From positions 1 through 62,375 of IMG/VR virus record IMGVR_UViG_3300008218_000011: a DNA stretch of 62,375 bases. One strand, given 5' to 3'. The notes below the pieces were generated by a model. That model was not told the origin of the DNA. It worked only from the letters and a program-made list of their open reading frames with translations, and did no database searches. Made by a program: the position numbers and the translations under genes. Within the stretch, counting starts at the first letter, position 1. Each line of letters opens with the position of its first letter. The stretch is from a virus. Positions 15,674 to 23,601 of the stretch are shown here, piece after piece.

Positions 15674-16851
15674 TCGTAATCTCGAAAAGCTATCGCATAA
15701 GGAAATCTTGGGATTCCGTCTGGAGTTAATTGAAAGAATTTAATTGTAGCATATTTGCCAATGTAATCCTCCTTATTTTCCAAGATTTCTTTTAAGTATT
15801 CAAAAGTTCCTTTTATATTAGAATTAAATGTCTTTTGCGTTTTCTCGCAGAAACACGCTAGATGCTTTGCGGTTCCTTGGCGATTACCATTTCCTTCTTC
15901 TATGTCAAGCACCTTGTATTCAGCATCTTGGAACTCTTTGCGTTTTAATAAGTATTTACTTCTCTTGGATTCGTAACTCTCGTCCTGTCTAATTATTTGT
16001 CCCTCAAACTCTCGTCCAAGATAATCTTCATAGTTAGCATCTAACGCTTGTTTGCTCCACGCTTCCGAGGTTTCTAGGAGTTGGATGCTCTTGTTAGAGA
16101 CATGGCCTAGATGCTCTTCTAAATGCGCCCTACGAACTGTAAAATAATGGTTTTCTCTCAAAAAATCTATACGAGGGGAATCATAAACCCAATATTCTAC
16201 TTTCCCTGCGCTTTGGAGCAACGCCTTCTTCCACGCCTTTTCTTTTTTATCGAAAGATTCATCGCTATCCGTTTTAGTGCGAACAGGCTTTTGCTTTCTC
16301 ACTAAAGAAATTATAGCATTAAAATTATTTCTATATTCATGGTTATAAAGTTCTCCATCTAAAATGGAATCTGGATAAGCCAAGAAAAACCCCTGCAATC
16401 CTTCGCTGATATGGGGAATGGAATCAATTACCCTACCCTTGCGAGTGCGAGCGATAATCTTATCCCCCTCTTTTCGGATGATGCACCTTACCCCATCTAG
16501 TTTGGGTTGAGAATATAGGGGATAAACTAATTCCTTTTCTCGCTTCTTAAAATCCTGCGCCAACATAGGTTCATAAAACTTTTTTTGTTTTACTTGGTCA
16601 ATATCTTGGGTGTAACCATCCTTGCGCTTCTTTTCCCACTTCGCTTGAGCCTCTAATTCCGCTTGTTCTTCGGGAGTGGTTTCGTTACTGCGCCCAATAT
16701 TTTTGCCTTCGCAGACAGTAGGATTATTCTGGCGTATCTTCATGCCCACAATTCCTTGTGCGCTCCAAAATTCATTTGCGTCAGAACAAATAGTCCATTC
16801 TCTGGTTTTGCCCTTCGAGTCCAATTTGTATAATATAGGTAATTTTTTCAT
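15670..16851 (-). CDS. ATP-dependent DNA ligase
   Basis: 393 aa. Nucleotidyltransferase motif I YSQPKLDGVRC (AMP-accepting lysine), motif III LDGELYNHEY, motif IV FEGQIIRQ, motif V YLLKRK. The N-terminus (REWTICSDANEFWSAQG... KNIGRSNETTPEEQAELEA) matches the extra domain of some T4-like phage ligases. Seals nicks, including Okazaki joints. Own promoter at 16864-16891. Confidence 0.9.
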   Translation of the reverse strand: MKKLPILYKLDSKGKTREWTICSDANEFWSAQGIVGMKIRQNNPTVCEGKNIGRSNETTPEEQAELEAQAKWEKKRKDGYTQDIDQVKQKKFYEPMLAQDFKKREKELVYPLYSQPKLDGVRCIIRKEGDKIIARTRKGRVIDSIPHISEGLQGFFLAYPDSILDGELYNHEYRNNFNAIISLVRKQKPVRTKTDSDESFDKKEKAWKKALLQSAGKVEYWVYDSPRIDFLRENHYFTVRRAHLEEHLGHVSNKSIQLLETSEAWSKQALDANYEDYLGREFEGQIIRQDESYESKRSKYLLKRKEFQDAEYKVLDIEEGNGNRQGTAKHLACFCEKTQKTFNSNIKGTFEYLKEILENKEDYIGKYATIKFFQLTPDGIPRFPYAIAFRDYE

Positions 16852-16863
16852 TTTCTGTAATCC

Positions 16864-16891
16864 AGTCTAAAGCATGGAGGAAGAATGTCAA
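16864..16891 (-). promoter_or_regulatory. promoter for ligase, 16-bp spacer
   Basis: TTGACA, 16 nt, TAGACT upstream of the ligase ATG. Confidence 0.55.
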
Positions 16892-17211
16892 GAGAAAAAA
16901 GAAGAATCCCTCTCGCTCCTAGCGGTAGAGCGGTGTGAGGCCAGCATATTTTCTAGTTTTAAAAATATTATTTTGCGCTTAACTCCCTTGTTGTCCTTGA
17001 TAAAAAAGTAATCGCCAGCTTTTTTGGCTTCAGCTAACTCATCCTCTGTAAAATTAATATCCAAGGTCGGTAACGATACAGCCACATTATTTGGCTCGCC
17101 TTCCAGCGGTTTTATATTTGGCAGGACAGGCGACAAGTCATCCGCTTGAATGAAGTGCGCCCCACAAAATAAATTATATACAAGATATATTCTGGATTTA
17201 AGCACAAACAT
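16888..17211 (-). CDS. 107-aa protein, unknown
   Basis: MFVLKSRIYLVYNLFCGAHF..., middle FTEDELAEAKKAGDYFFIKD, end Ser/Arg-rich. Directly follows the MNIFVLDEDP-type gene. No family recognised. Confidence 0.5.
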   Translation of the reverse strand: MFVLKSRIYLVYNLFCGAHFIQADDLSPVLPNIKPLEGEPNNVAVSLPTLDINFTEDELAEAKKAGDYFFIKDNKGVKRKIIFLKLENMLASHRSTARSERDSSFFS

Positions 17212-17673
17212 TTATTTAAACCATGATGGTGTATTTCTTTTTGTCCATTTGGCAAAATATTTCTTATCATTAATATAATAAGTTCTATACGCCTTAACTG
17301 CATTGCGATTTTTGTAATCTTCTGGCATCGCTTGAGCGAAAGGAGTCAAGCCTTTATTTGAGAGGTTAAGTTTATGGTAGTTATCGTCACAAAACGCAAT
17401 CGCATCTAAAGATTTATGCAACTTGCCGTAACGATGAAGGTATTCATCCATAAGAGCATAAGCATGGGTCAATAACCATTCATAATTATCTACCGATTCC
17501 CTAATCCACTTGGTGCAAGGATGATTGTAGTGAGTTCGTTTGTATGGGGCCTCGCCTTGAGGAAAAACAGCGCATAACATTTGCGCTGATTCAAGTATCA
17601 TTTTAACAACGTGCTTGTCGCAAGCCTGTTGCGCTGATATTACTGGGTCTTCATCTAATACAAATATATTCAT
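17212..17673 (-). CDS. conserved phage protein of the MNIFVLDxDP type
   Basis: 153 aa from MNIFVLDEDPVISAQQ. The pattern DKHVVKMILESAQML, then H-PCTKWIRES, YEWLLTHAYALMDEY and a C-terminal RNTPSWF is one I recognise from tailed phages. Function is not established. It does not resemble T4 DenV, so I do not call it a pyrimidine-dimer glycosylase. Confidence 0.65.
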   Translation of the reverse strand: MNIFVLDEDPVISAQQACDKHVVKMILESAQMLCAVFPQGEAPYKRTHYNHPCTKWIRESVDNYEWLLTHAYALMDEYLHRYGKLHKSLDAIAFCDDNYHKLNLSNKGLTPFAQAMPEDYKNRNAVKAYRTYYINDKKYFAKWTKRNTPSWFK

Positions 17674-17675
17674 TA

Positions 17676-18149
17676 TTATCCTACGCAAGCCACATAGTCG
17701 AATATTACTGGCTTGTCATCTACCCATCCTACATTATCGGGATGAACGTCAAATAGCTCGCAATAGTCTTTGCCTAGTCTTTCTTCTAAAAATTTATACG
17801 CTTTATTTTTGGCGTTTCTTTTTGCTTTTGGTTGAATAGAAATACAACTGCATTTATAGTAGGGCTTTACCCAATATTTATTTAATTTAAATCGTCTGTC
17901 TTCCTTATCATCAATGGAACCAGTATGATAAATCTTTATCACAAAGTCAAGGTTTTTCTTTGAGAAAACTAATTTATATGCCCCATCGCCAATACACTTA
18001 TATCCTCCGTTTTCTAAATGATTTATAAACACCTCCTTGGCTAGATTATAGTCTGTCCTTTTTGTTACTCCGCTTTCATCCCAGCCGTTTGAGTCTGCCT
18101 TGCATTGTCTCCAAAGGTCAAGAACCTTCTCCGCTTTCTGTTTGTTCAT
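17676..18149 (-). CDS. minimal protein-kinase-fold protein
   Basis: 157 aa. Kinase-like landmarks in order: a glycine loop GDGAYKLVF, a strand with lysine FVIKIYH, a catalytic-loop-like FDVHPDNVGW (D-x-H-x-x-N as in APH/choline kinases) and a metal-loop-like PVIFDYV. Most of the usual C-lobe is missing. Could be a small phosphotransferase or a degenerate fold. Sits among unknown small genes. Confidence 0.5.
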   Translation of the reverse strand: MNKQKAEKVLDLWRQCKADSNGWDESGVTKRTDYNLAKEVFINHLENGGYKCIGDGAYKLVFSKKNLDFVIKIYHTGSIDDKEDRRFKLNKYWVKPYYKCSCISIQPKAKRNAKNKAYKFLEERLGKDYCELFDVHPDNVGWVDDKPVIFDYVACVG

Positions 18150-18339
18150 TATTTGATTGATTAATTATTTGTTTAAAAATGGTATGAAGCACATCTTCTT
18201 TTCTGACATGACCCGCAAGTGCGAGATGCAGGTTATGTTCTAATGCGTAATTAAACTCATGGGTCAACTGCCTGACAACCTCCAAATCAGTTTCATCGAG
18301 AATAATTTTATACTGCTTGACTGCAAGTTTGTTGTCCAT
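18118..18339 (-). CDS. 73-aa protein, unknown
   Basis: Start taken at MDNKLAVKQYKIILDETDLE; MPPN at 18351 is the alternative. Pattern Y-I-LDETD-EVVRQL-HEFNYALEHNLHLALA. Overlaps both neighbours. Confidence 0.5.
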   Translation of the reverse strand: MDNKLAVKQYKIILDETDLEVVRQLTHEFNYALEHNLHLALAGHVRKEDVLHTIFKQIINQSNNEQTESGEGS

Positions 18340-18712
18340 ATTTGGGGGCATAGAATTGCTGGAGTTGATCTTCGTGTTTCCGAATAAGAAATTCCTCTAC
18401 TGGCCGAATACTCTCTATTATTTGATGCCATTGCTCCAAGCTGAAAGACCCTGTGCAATAAGTCGTGAACCAACAAGGCTTATCTTCATGCCAAGCGGTT
18501 TCAAAAATTGCCGTTTGAGGATAACTTATTGGGTATATATTTGCCCAAAGCCTAGCTTGAGGCTTGCCGTATAGCGCATGAATTTTCACGATAACGCCAT
18601 CGCCTAACCGCTCATGCTCGCTGACTCTAGTGCTACCCTTAATAATAGTTGCTCCTTCAGGAGCATCTTTATAGACCTTATTTCTTAAATAGTATATTGG
18701 CAAGTTATTCAT
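18308..18712 (-). CDS. 134-aa protein, unknown
   Basis: MNNLPIYYLRNKVYKDAPEG... with beta-rich ARLWANIYPISYPQTA and helix SLEQWHQIIESIRPVEEF. No family recognised. Confidence 0.5.
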   Translation of the reverse strand: MNNLPIYYLRNKVYKDAPEGATIIKGSTRVSEHERLGDGVIVKIHALYGKPQARLWANIYPISYPQTAIFETAWHEDKPCWFTTYCTGSFSLEQWHQIIESIRPVEEFLIRKHEDQLQQFYAPKYGQQTCSQAV

Positions 18713-18896
18713 TTGTTTTCTTTGTTAAGTCCTCTATGGTTGGAGTGTTGTCTTTTTTGGGGGGCTTCTCTTTTATTTCTAGTGTGTATTCTGCTCCCCA
18801 GCTTGTTTTAAATTTCTTCTTTATTTTTTTAGTCCAATCAATCTTGTCGTAATTATCCGAAAATTGCTTGTAATTAGAGATTTTATTTGCGCTCAT
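18705..18896 (-). CDS. 63-aa basic protein, unknown
   Basis: MSANKISNYKQFSDNYDKID... The motif QF-x2-NYDKI-x-W recurs in the 53-aa product at 22692-22853, so both belong to one small phage family. Lys/Pro-rich end. Confidence 0.5.
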   Translation of the reverse strand: MSANKISNYKQFSDNYDKIDWTKKIKKKFKTSWGAEYTLEIKEKPPKKDNTPTIEDLTKKTNE

Positions 18897-19092
18897 TGCT
18901 TGCTTGCCACAAAACATGGTTATCGGGGTTGGTTGCTATTATTCTATCGCAATCTTTACCGAAAATATCTTCAAAAATCTTTTTGGCACAACTTGGGGGA
19001 AGCGGGTAATCCGCATCCGCTACATTAATATTAAGAATCTTATGAAGATGCTCGACTACTTCTTTTTTAGATAAGTCTTTTGGTAATTTCAT
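18883..19092 (-). CDS. 69-aa protein, unknown
   Basis: MKLPKDLSKKEVVEHLHKIL..., contains ADYPLPPSCAKKIFEDIFG. Helical; overlaps the next gene's start. Confidence 0.5.
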   Translation of the reverse strand: MKLPKDLSKKEVVEHLHKILNINVADADYPLPPSCAKKIFEDIFGKDCDRIIATNPDNHVLWQASNERK

Positions 19093-19093
19093 T

Positions 19094-19414
19094 TTACATT
19101 AAGTCTTGTAGTTTATCTACTTTATTTGTTTTATTAAAATCGTCCAAGCGTTCTTGTTCATTATTTACATGATGCGCTCCATCAAAATCTCTTGGGAATC
19201 TCATATATGTTTCAGTCTCTAGTTCTTCCTCGTCTTCCATCATTTCATAATTTACTTCAAAAGAATAATCCACTTCTTCTGCATAAGAGCGGGCGTTTTG
19301 TTGGAGTGCTACGGAATGGGATACTTTATCTCCTGCCTCTTGCCAAGTATCTGCCTCTACTTCGACATAGCCGTGCATCTGCCATGAACATGGGACTTGA
19401 TATTTTTTACTCAT
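19094..19414 (-). CDS. 106-aa protein with a small alpha/beta domain
   Basis: KYQVPCSWQMHGYVEVEADTW then QEAGDKV resembles the 20792-21016 product (YKVAVWEEMSGFINVEA), so the two are probably paralogues. Very acidic middle (MMEDEEELETETY). Unknown function. Confidence 0.5.
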   Translation of the reverse strand: MSKKYQVPCSWQMHGYVEVEADTWQEAGDKVSHSVALQQNARSYAEEVDYSFEVNYEMMEDEEELETETYMRFPRDFDGAHHVNNEQERLDDFNKTNKVDKLQDLM

Positions 19415-19415
19415 T

Positions 19416-19628
19416 TTATATACCTCCGTCTTCTCGTTGTTTATTTAATGAAATTAATGTTTCCATGTTTTCCTCAAATTCTTCCCTCATTGTTTGCCTA
19501 TCGTAGACTCGTTTGCCGTCTTTGTCAAGGGAATAATAAACGTGAACGTAAACCGCTTTCTCATTGTGGAGCATCCACAAGGTGTGTTCATTTTCTTGTT
19601 CGATTAACTTTTCTACATCTCTACTCAT
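19416..19628 (-). CDS. 70-aa protein, unknown
   Basis: MSRDVEKLIEQENEHTLWML..., strand KAVYVHVYYSLD and acidic helix. ATGA overlap with the lipoprotein gene. Confidence 0.5.
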   Translation of the reverse strand: MSRDVEKLIEQENEHTLWMLHNEKAVYVHVYYSLDKDGKRVYDRQTMREEFEENMETLISLNKQREDGGI

Positions 19629-19879
19629 GGTGTTTCCTCAAATGTTTCTCCAGTTTTAAGGTCGTGTATGATTAAATCACTATAAGGAGAAGGTTGCTTT
19701 ACTACATAGTCGTATGCTTCCTCGTGTGTTTGGAAGGTAAATAATAGGTGATTAACTAAATTATTTATTCGCCTAACTTCATATCTATAATCTACTTCTT
19801 TAACTTCGGTAGAACTACCACTCCAATCGGTAGTAGTGCAACCCCCAAGGAAGATAAGGGATAATAGTAATTTACTCAT
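19625..19879 (-). CDS. lipoprotein of the shared phage family
   Basis: 84 aa. Signal with lipobox LGGC, then RYEVRRINNLV...HEEAYDYVVKQ...LIIHDLKTGETF, a short version of the domain in the 6151 and 28321 lipoproteins. Membrane-anchored, role unknown. Confidence 0.6.
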   Translation of the reverse strand: MSKLLLSLIFLGGCTTTDWSGSSTEVKEVDYRYEVRRINNLVNHLLFTFQTHEEAYDYVVKQPSPYSDLIIHDLKTGETFEETP

Positions 19880-20058
19880 TATTTATTTCTCCCCTGTTTC
19901 CATTTGACCCATTCTATATAATCCTCAAAATGAAATAATGCAACTACATAATCATCTGCTTCTGCACATTGACCTTCTTCATCTATGCGATGCATATATC
20001 TCTCGCAACCCTCTCGCACTTTCTCAAGCACTTCCATGATGGGCATATATTCACTCAT
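19879..20058 (-). CDS. 59-aa protein, unknown
   Basis: Start at MSEYMPIMEVLEKVREGCER; MEKERIG at 20079 is the alternative. Acidic helices; ends WVKWKQGRNK. Confidence 0.5.
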   Translation of the reverse strand: MSEYMPIMEVLEKVREGCERYMHRIDEEGQCAEADDYVVALFHFEDYIEWVKWKQGRNK

Positions 20059-20191
20059 ACCAATGCGTTCCTTCTCCATATTTTTTATTCATTTTCACGA
20101 TCCAAGCAAGGGCTACCTCTATTGATGTTGGAGAGCCATGACCCTTTACGTGGCCGTCAATGTTCCAATGGATGGTAACTTTTTTACTCAT
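20051..20191 (-). CDS. 46-aa protein, unknown
   Basis: MSKKVTIHWNIDGHVKGHGS... ends GEGTHWYE. Starts inside the end of the upstream gene and overlaps the next start by 8 nt. Confidence 0.5.
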   Translation of the reverse strand: MSKKVTIHWNIDGHVKGHGSPTSIEVALAWIVKMNKKYGEGTHWYE

Positions 20192-20366
20192 TAAAGTTTG
20201 CTTTGTTTAATTTATATACATGGCTAATATTTACGCTTGCACTTTTTAGTTTTTCTAAAATTGCGCCTTCATTAAGCTCACAACGCTCGGCTTGAGTCTC
20301 AATGTCGCCAATGAGATCATTGAGATCTTTCTCAATGTCAATAATTCTATCAAATATGTTGTTCAT
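20184..20366 (-). CDS. 60-aa helical protein, unknown
   Basis: MNNIFDRIIDIEKDLNDLIG..., coiled-coil-like heptads. Its ATG shares a base with the upstream TAA. Confidence 0.5.
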   Translation of the reverse strand: MNNIFDRIIDIEKDLNDLIGDIETQAERCELNEGAILEKLKSASVNISHVYKLNKANFNE

Positions 20367-20647
20367 TATTTATTAAATCCATTGTCTGGAGCAAATCCAT
20401 AATTCTCCTCATACATTTCAATTACATCTGCATCTTCCACGTTTGCCCATCCGATACAACCATCCCATAGGATTTCTCTTAATTCTCTATCTTTTAAGCC
20501 CTCCCATTCGGATTCTGAAAGGAGTTCTTTCATCTCGTCTATTTCTTCTCTTGTATATTTGCTCATTTTTTTATTTTTCTCCCACTTTGCTACATTTTCA
20601 GCGCAATAAAGGTCATACCATTTATCTTGTAACTCTTTCTTTGTCAT
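20366..20647 (-). CDS. 93-aa acidic protein, unknown
   Basis: MTKKELQDKWYDLYCAENVA..., later GCIGWANVEDADVIEMY. The CIGW motif also occurs in the 13547-13846 product. Possible internal start at MSKYTREEIDE. Confidence 0.5.
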   Translation of the reverse strand: MTKKELQDKWYDLYCAENVAKWEKNKKMSKYTREEIDEMKELLSESEWEGLKDRELREILWDGCIGWANVEDADVIEMYEENYGFAPDNGFNK

Positions 20648-20792
20648 CTAATTCCTCTATTATTTCTTCGCATTTCTGTAAACATTTTCCATAAGTTCGT
20701 GCTATTTCTAGGTCTAAATCAGTCGGGGGATACATCTCATCTAGGTGATGGTCGCCAAAGTCAAATTGATGGTAGTCCCTATGGTAACTCAT
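20622..20792 (-). CDS. 56-aa protein, unknown
   Basis: MSYHRDYHQFDFGDHHLDEM..., His/Asp-rich N-terminus (possibly metal-binding), then DLDLEIARTYGKCLQKCEE. Overlaps the next gene by 26 nt. Confidence 0.5.
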   Translation of the reverse strand: MSYHRDYHQFDFGDHHLDEMYPPTDLDLEIARTYGKCLQKCEEIIEELDDKERVTR

Positions 20793-21016
20793 TAAATTTT
20801 TTCCACGCTTAAAACTTCTCTACTGCCATGCGTGTGCGATGTCCCAAGGACTGCTTTAGGGTAAAGCACATCCCTTTCTCCATAAAACAAGGCTTCCACT
20901 CCATTTTCACTAATCAGTTCTTCTGCAAGTTCTTGAGCCTCTTCTTGTGATGTTGCCTCTACATTGATGAAGCCACTCATTTCTTCCCATACTGCTACTT
21001 TGTATTTATTCATCAT
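20792..21016 (-). CDS. 74-aa alpha/beta protein, paralogue of 19094-19414
   Basis: NKYKVAVWEEMSGFINVEAT then SQEEAQELAEELISENG. The Y-V-W-x2-M-x-G-x-VEA and EEA-x2-LA pattern marks a small phage domain of unknown function. Confidence 0.55.
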   Translation of the reverse strand: MMNKYKVAVWEEMSGFINVEATSQEEAQELAEELISENGVEALFYGERDVLYPKAVLGTSHTHGSREVLSVEKI

Positions 21017-21036
21017 AATTAATAGTTATATTTTTA

Positions 21037-21168
21037 TTAAAACAACATACTTGCAATAAACGCACAAGTCTTTAAAAACTTGAGTTCGGGAAGTCGCAGA
21101 AAAGAGAAGACTCGTTTGCTCCCTTCCTTGGAGAGTATATAACTCCTAGCTACTTTGTATTTATTCAT
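21037..21168 (-). CDS. 43-aa ORF, possible decayed copy of the next gene's start
   Basis: Begins MNKYKVA, and a 20-nt stretch at its start is repeated exactly at the start of 20792-21016, after which the two diverge (RSYILSKEGSKRVFSF...). ATGA overlap with the upstream gene. Either a tiny gene or a truncated duplicate. Confidence 0.35.
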   Translation of the reverse strand: MNKYKVARSYILSKEGSKRVFSFLRLPELKFLKTCAFIASMLF

Positions 21169-21362
21169 GCCTTATCTTCTTCTAGGTGTCTCAACCATTC
21201 GGGAATGGTATATTTCTCCAAGTATTCTCTGTCGAGGGTTGTTGAAAAATGAAGCGTCCCATCCATGTAAACGTCCCAACACTCTATATTGTAACTAGAT
21301 TTATTTTCTGGATGCTCACATCGAGGATACGAGGGTTTTATTTCTATCTTGTGCTTTTTCAT
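21165..21362 (-). CDS. 65-aa protein, unknown
   Basis: MKKHKIEIKPSYPRCEHPEN..., strand-rich (ECWDVYMDGTLHFSTT), ends in an acidic helix. First gene of the run downstream of promoter 21381-21408. Confidence 0.5.
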   Translation of the reverse strand: MKKHKIEIKPSYPRCEHPENKSSYNIECWDVYMDGTLHFSTTLDREYLEKYTIPEWLRHLEEDKA

Positions 21363-21380
21363 TTCTAATTCTTACTCTCC

Positions 21381-21408
21381 ATTAAATAGATTATTCCACA
21401 GATGTCAA
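21381..21408 (-). promoter_or_regulatory. promoter, 16-bp spacer
   Basis: TTGACA, 16 nt, TTTAAT followed by GGAGAG. Overlaps the stop region of the RuvB-like gene. Confidence 0.55.
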
Positions 21409-22323
21409 GACTTTTTGTCCAACTTGGGTAATTTTTCTTTTGCCGTCAATCTCCATGAAGTTTTTCTTGAGCAAATACATCTCATGGTCACGCTGGAGCG
21501 CAGTCCTGCTCAATCCAGTTACAGCCGACAACATTGCCAAGGTGCAACATCCTCTTGCATTTAATATTTCGAGCAATTCCTTTTCGGTGCAAGTGATTCC
21601 ATAGGGCAAAATTCCCAAGGTGTCACAAAACTTTTTCCATGCAGTCAAGTCAAAGATGGGGTTCATTTCTGCCTCACAAAAAAGCATTATTTCTTTTGCT
21701 CTCATCACACAGCTTCTCGCATTGCCCCTCGTAGTTTTAGAGACTTCCTTTAAGGCATCGGGCGTTATATTTACATCTGGAATGTTTAGTTCTATTATTT
21801 TGCCCAGTTCATCATATTCATACGCCTCAAAGTCAATAGTTGTAAGCCTATCCTTTAATGGAGGAAACAACTTATCGCTTTCAGTTGTAGCAAATAAAAA
21901 TGTCTGCTTGGAAAAATCAAATGTAAATACCTGCTCTTGCCAAGTGAACTCTTTAAGATGTGTGCGCTCTGTATTAAAAATAGTAAGGAACGCCATCGTC
22001 AGGTCTTTGGGTAAGGCGTGTGCCTCATCCAAGAGAACAGTTAATTCATTATTTGAAATAATAGGTAGGAATATTTCAGTAAAGAACGATTCATTATTTT
22101 TAATTGTAGAACAATTAATTTCCAATAACGGCCTTTGACTTCCATCCGTATTTGTTAAGTTAGAGGCAAAGGCTTTGGCAAATTCGGTCTTGCCTAATCC
22201 CTTCGCCCCAACGAAATTTAAAAAAGGACAAATACTTGTCTTATTAAAAGCCTTCAAGTAAAACTTGAGCTTCTTCTTTACGTTGTCTTGTCCAACTAAA
22301 CCTTTAAAAATGTCATCACTCAT
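21391..22323 (-). CDS. RuvB-like AAA+ ATPase
   Basis: 310 aa. LVGQDNVKKKLKFYL, Walker A GAKGLGKTEFAKAF, Walker B LLDEAHALP, sensor FLFATTESDKL, arginine-finger-like PLKDRLTTI, then TRGNARSCVMRA and a winged-helix C-terminus (ALQRDHEMYLLKKNFMEIDG) like RuvB. RuvB drives Holliday-junction branch migration. No RuvA is visible; a clamp-loader-like role is the alternative. Confidence 0.75.
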   Translation of the reverse strand: MSDDIFKGLVGQDNVKKKLKFYLKAFNKTSICPFLNFVGAKGLGKTEFAKAFASNLTNTDGSQRPLLEINCSTIKNNESFFTEIFLPIISNNELTVLLDEAHALPKDLTMAFLTIFNTERTHLKEFTWQEQVFTFDFSKQTFLFATTESDKLFPPLKDRLTTIDFEAYEYDELGKIIELNIPDVNITPDALKEVSKTTRGNARSCVMRAKEIMLFCEAEMNPIFDLTAWKKFCDTLGILPYGITCTEKELLEILNARGCCTLAMLSAVTGLSRTALQRDHEMYLLKKNFMEIDGKRKITQVGQKVLTSVE

Positions 22324-22547
22324 TGTTTGAACTCCGTAATTTTATATTCTATTTTTTCTTCTGGTTGCTTTGCCTGACTGACTTGAGGCTGTGTTTTTTT
22401 AATTGGTTGTGCGGAGGATAGCCAATCCAACGATACCTCCACAAGCTCATTGTCCCTCACCAGCATCTTTAATATAGATAGGGGAATAAGCGTGGACTTG
22501 GGGGAATTCTTCTTTCCCTTGGGTCGTCCTCTTTTTTTATTAACCAT
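22320..22547 (-). CDS. AT-hook-like DNA-binding protein
   Basis: 75 aa from MVNKKRGRPKGKKNSPK. KRGRPKGKK is an AT-hook motif binding the minor groove of AT-rich DNA. A frame to 22568 (MSFKLDG) is possible. Overlaps the RuvB-like gene by 4 nt, so the two may act together on DNA. A TTGACT box lies at 22578-22583. Confidence 0.55.
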   Translation of the reverse strand: MVNKKRGRPKGKKNSPKSTLIPLSILKMLVRDNELVEVSLDWLSSAQPIKKTQPQVSQAKQPEEKIEYKITEFKQ

Positions 22548-22590
22548 GCCATCTAATTTAAATGACATTATTAAAAAAGTCAAGTCTAAA

Positions 22591-22746
22591 TTAAAAAAAT
22601 ATCAGACGAGCGACTGATAGCGTCAGCGCAAAGACAGATCCGACTGCTACCGCTAACGACACAAAGAAGCCGAAAAGAAAAAGTGATAAAACTATTCTTG
22701 CTTCCGTGTCTCGGTATTTAATAATTCTCCGCTTGGGTGTTGCCAT
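22591..22746 (-). CDS. 51-aa single-pass membrane protein
   Basis: MATPKRRIIKYRDTEARIVL then a hydrophobic segment FLFGFFVSLAVAVGSVFALT. Starts inside the 53-aa gene in another frame. Small phage membrane protein of unknown role. Confidence 0.5.
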   Translation of the reverse strand: MATPKRRIIKYRDTEARIVLSLFLFGFFVSLAVAVGSVFALTLSVARLIFF

Positions 22747-22853
22747 TTAATTTTATCGTAGTTTTTTTGGAATTGGCTGAAGCTGTCGGTTCGGCTCTTT
22801 GAGCCTTTTCCGTTTTGAGATGTCGGACATTTATTTGAGTTGCAGTCTTTCAT
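22692..22853 (-). CDS. 53-aa protein, unknown
   Basis: MKDCNSNKCPTSQNGKGSKS... with SQFQKNYDKIKW, matching the 18705-18896 product. Follows repeat R1. Confidence 0.45.
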   Translation of the reverse strand: MKDCNSNKCPTSQNGKGSKSRTDSFSQFQKNYDKIKWQHPSGELLNTETRKQE

Positions 22854-22872
22854 AAATATATTGCGTTAGGCA

Positions 22873-22910
22873 TTTATTTGGCCTCTCTAAAATAAACCGA
22901 GCCTTTATTT
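22873..22910. repeat. stop-codon-associated repeat R1
   Basis: Minus strand AGGCTCGGTTTATTTT...AGAGGCCAAATA. Near-identical copies at 24448-24483 and 24678-24710, each starting at a gene's stop codon. Confidence 0.6.
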
Positions 22911-23601
22911 AAATAGCCGTCTTGTATTTCTTGAACCATTTTTTATTTTTTTCATATCCTAGTTCTATTAATATGTCAAAAAGATGAGGGAATTTAGTGA
23001 ATTGCCCAATTATGCGTTGATGATGATCGGGGCGCTTCCATCTATCTTTGCGCGAGAGATCTACGGCTCGGACGCCATTTAGCGCGCGTATATTTTTTAA
23101 ATTATGCTTGTGGAAATTTGCGAAATCATCTTTATATTCTAAACCTAATTTGTCCCCTAAAAACTCTTGGATTCTAGGAGGGTCTTCTATTAAGTCTTCG
23201 TATCGTATGAGGATAATTCGTTTATCATCTTTATATTTATTTATGATGTTATAGACATAGGAAAGGCTATATGTGGAGATCTGATAAGGAGGTGATCCGT
23301 TTGGGGGAACAAAATAAATCTTATGATAGCTACAAAAATAATTATAGGGAACGCTTGCGTGAAATGATGTTAAAATTGCCCTTGGGTCACGCACAATAAT
23401 TATAGGTTGAATATTTGGATCATTTAACATTTCGGGCAAAAATTCAATGTCATTAGGTCTTTTGGTGATAACATTGTCTTCAGGGGTATTTTTATAGCTC
23501 CCCTCAAACTCCCTTACCTTAAAGTTTGAAACCGAGGTGTTGAGCATTTGCAAGAACAATGTGCTTCCTGATCGGGAAAATCCGCAAATTACAATTTTCA
23601 T
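22909..23601 (-). CDS. sulfotransferase
   Basis: 230 aa. PAPS-binding loop GFSRSGSTLFLQML at the N-terminus and the second PAPS motif PIIIVRDPRAILTSF at residues ~70-85. Transfers sulfate from PAPS to an acceptor, usually a sugar or amino-acid hydroxyl. Overlaps the glycosyltransferase gene by 4 nt, which suggests a glycan target. Confidence 0.8.
   Translation of the reverse strand: MKIVICGFSRSGSTLFLQMLNTSVSNFKVREFEGSYKNTPEDNVITKRPNDIEFLPEMLNDPNIQPIIIVRDPRAILTSFHASVPYNYFCSYHKIYFVPPNGSPPYQISTYSLSYVYNIINKYKDDKRIILIRYEDLIEDPPRIQEFLGDKLGLEYKDDFANFHKHNLKNIRALNGVRAVDLSRKDRWKRPDHHQRIIGQFTKFPHLFDILIELGYEKNKKWFKKYKTAI

Noticed and set aside
17212-17673. T4 DenV-type pyrimidine-dimer glycosylase
   Set aside because: The sequence does not match DenV; only a conserved phage pattern is visible.
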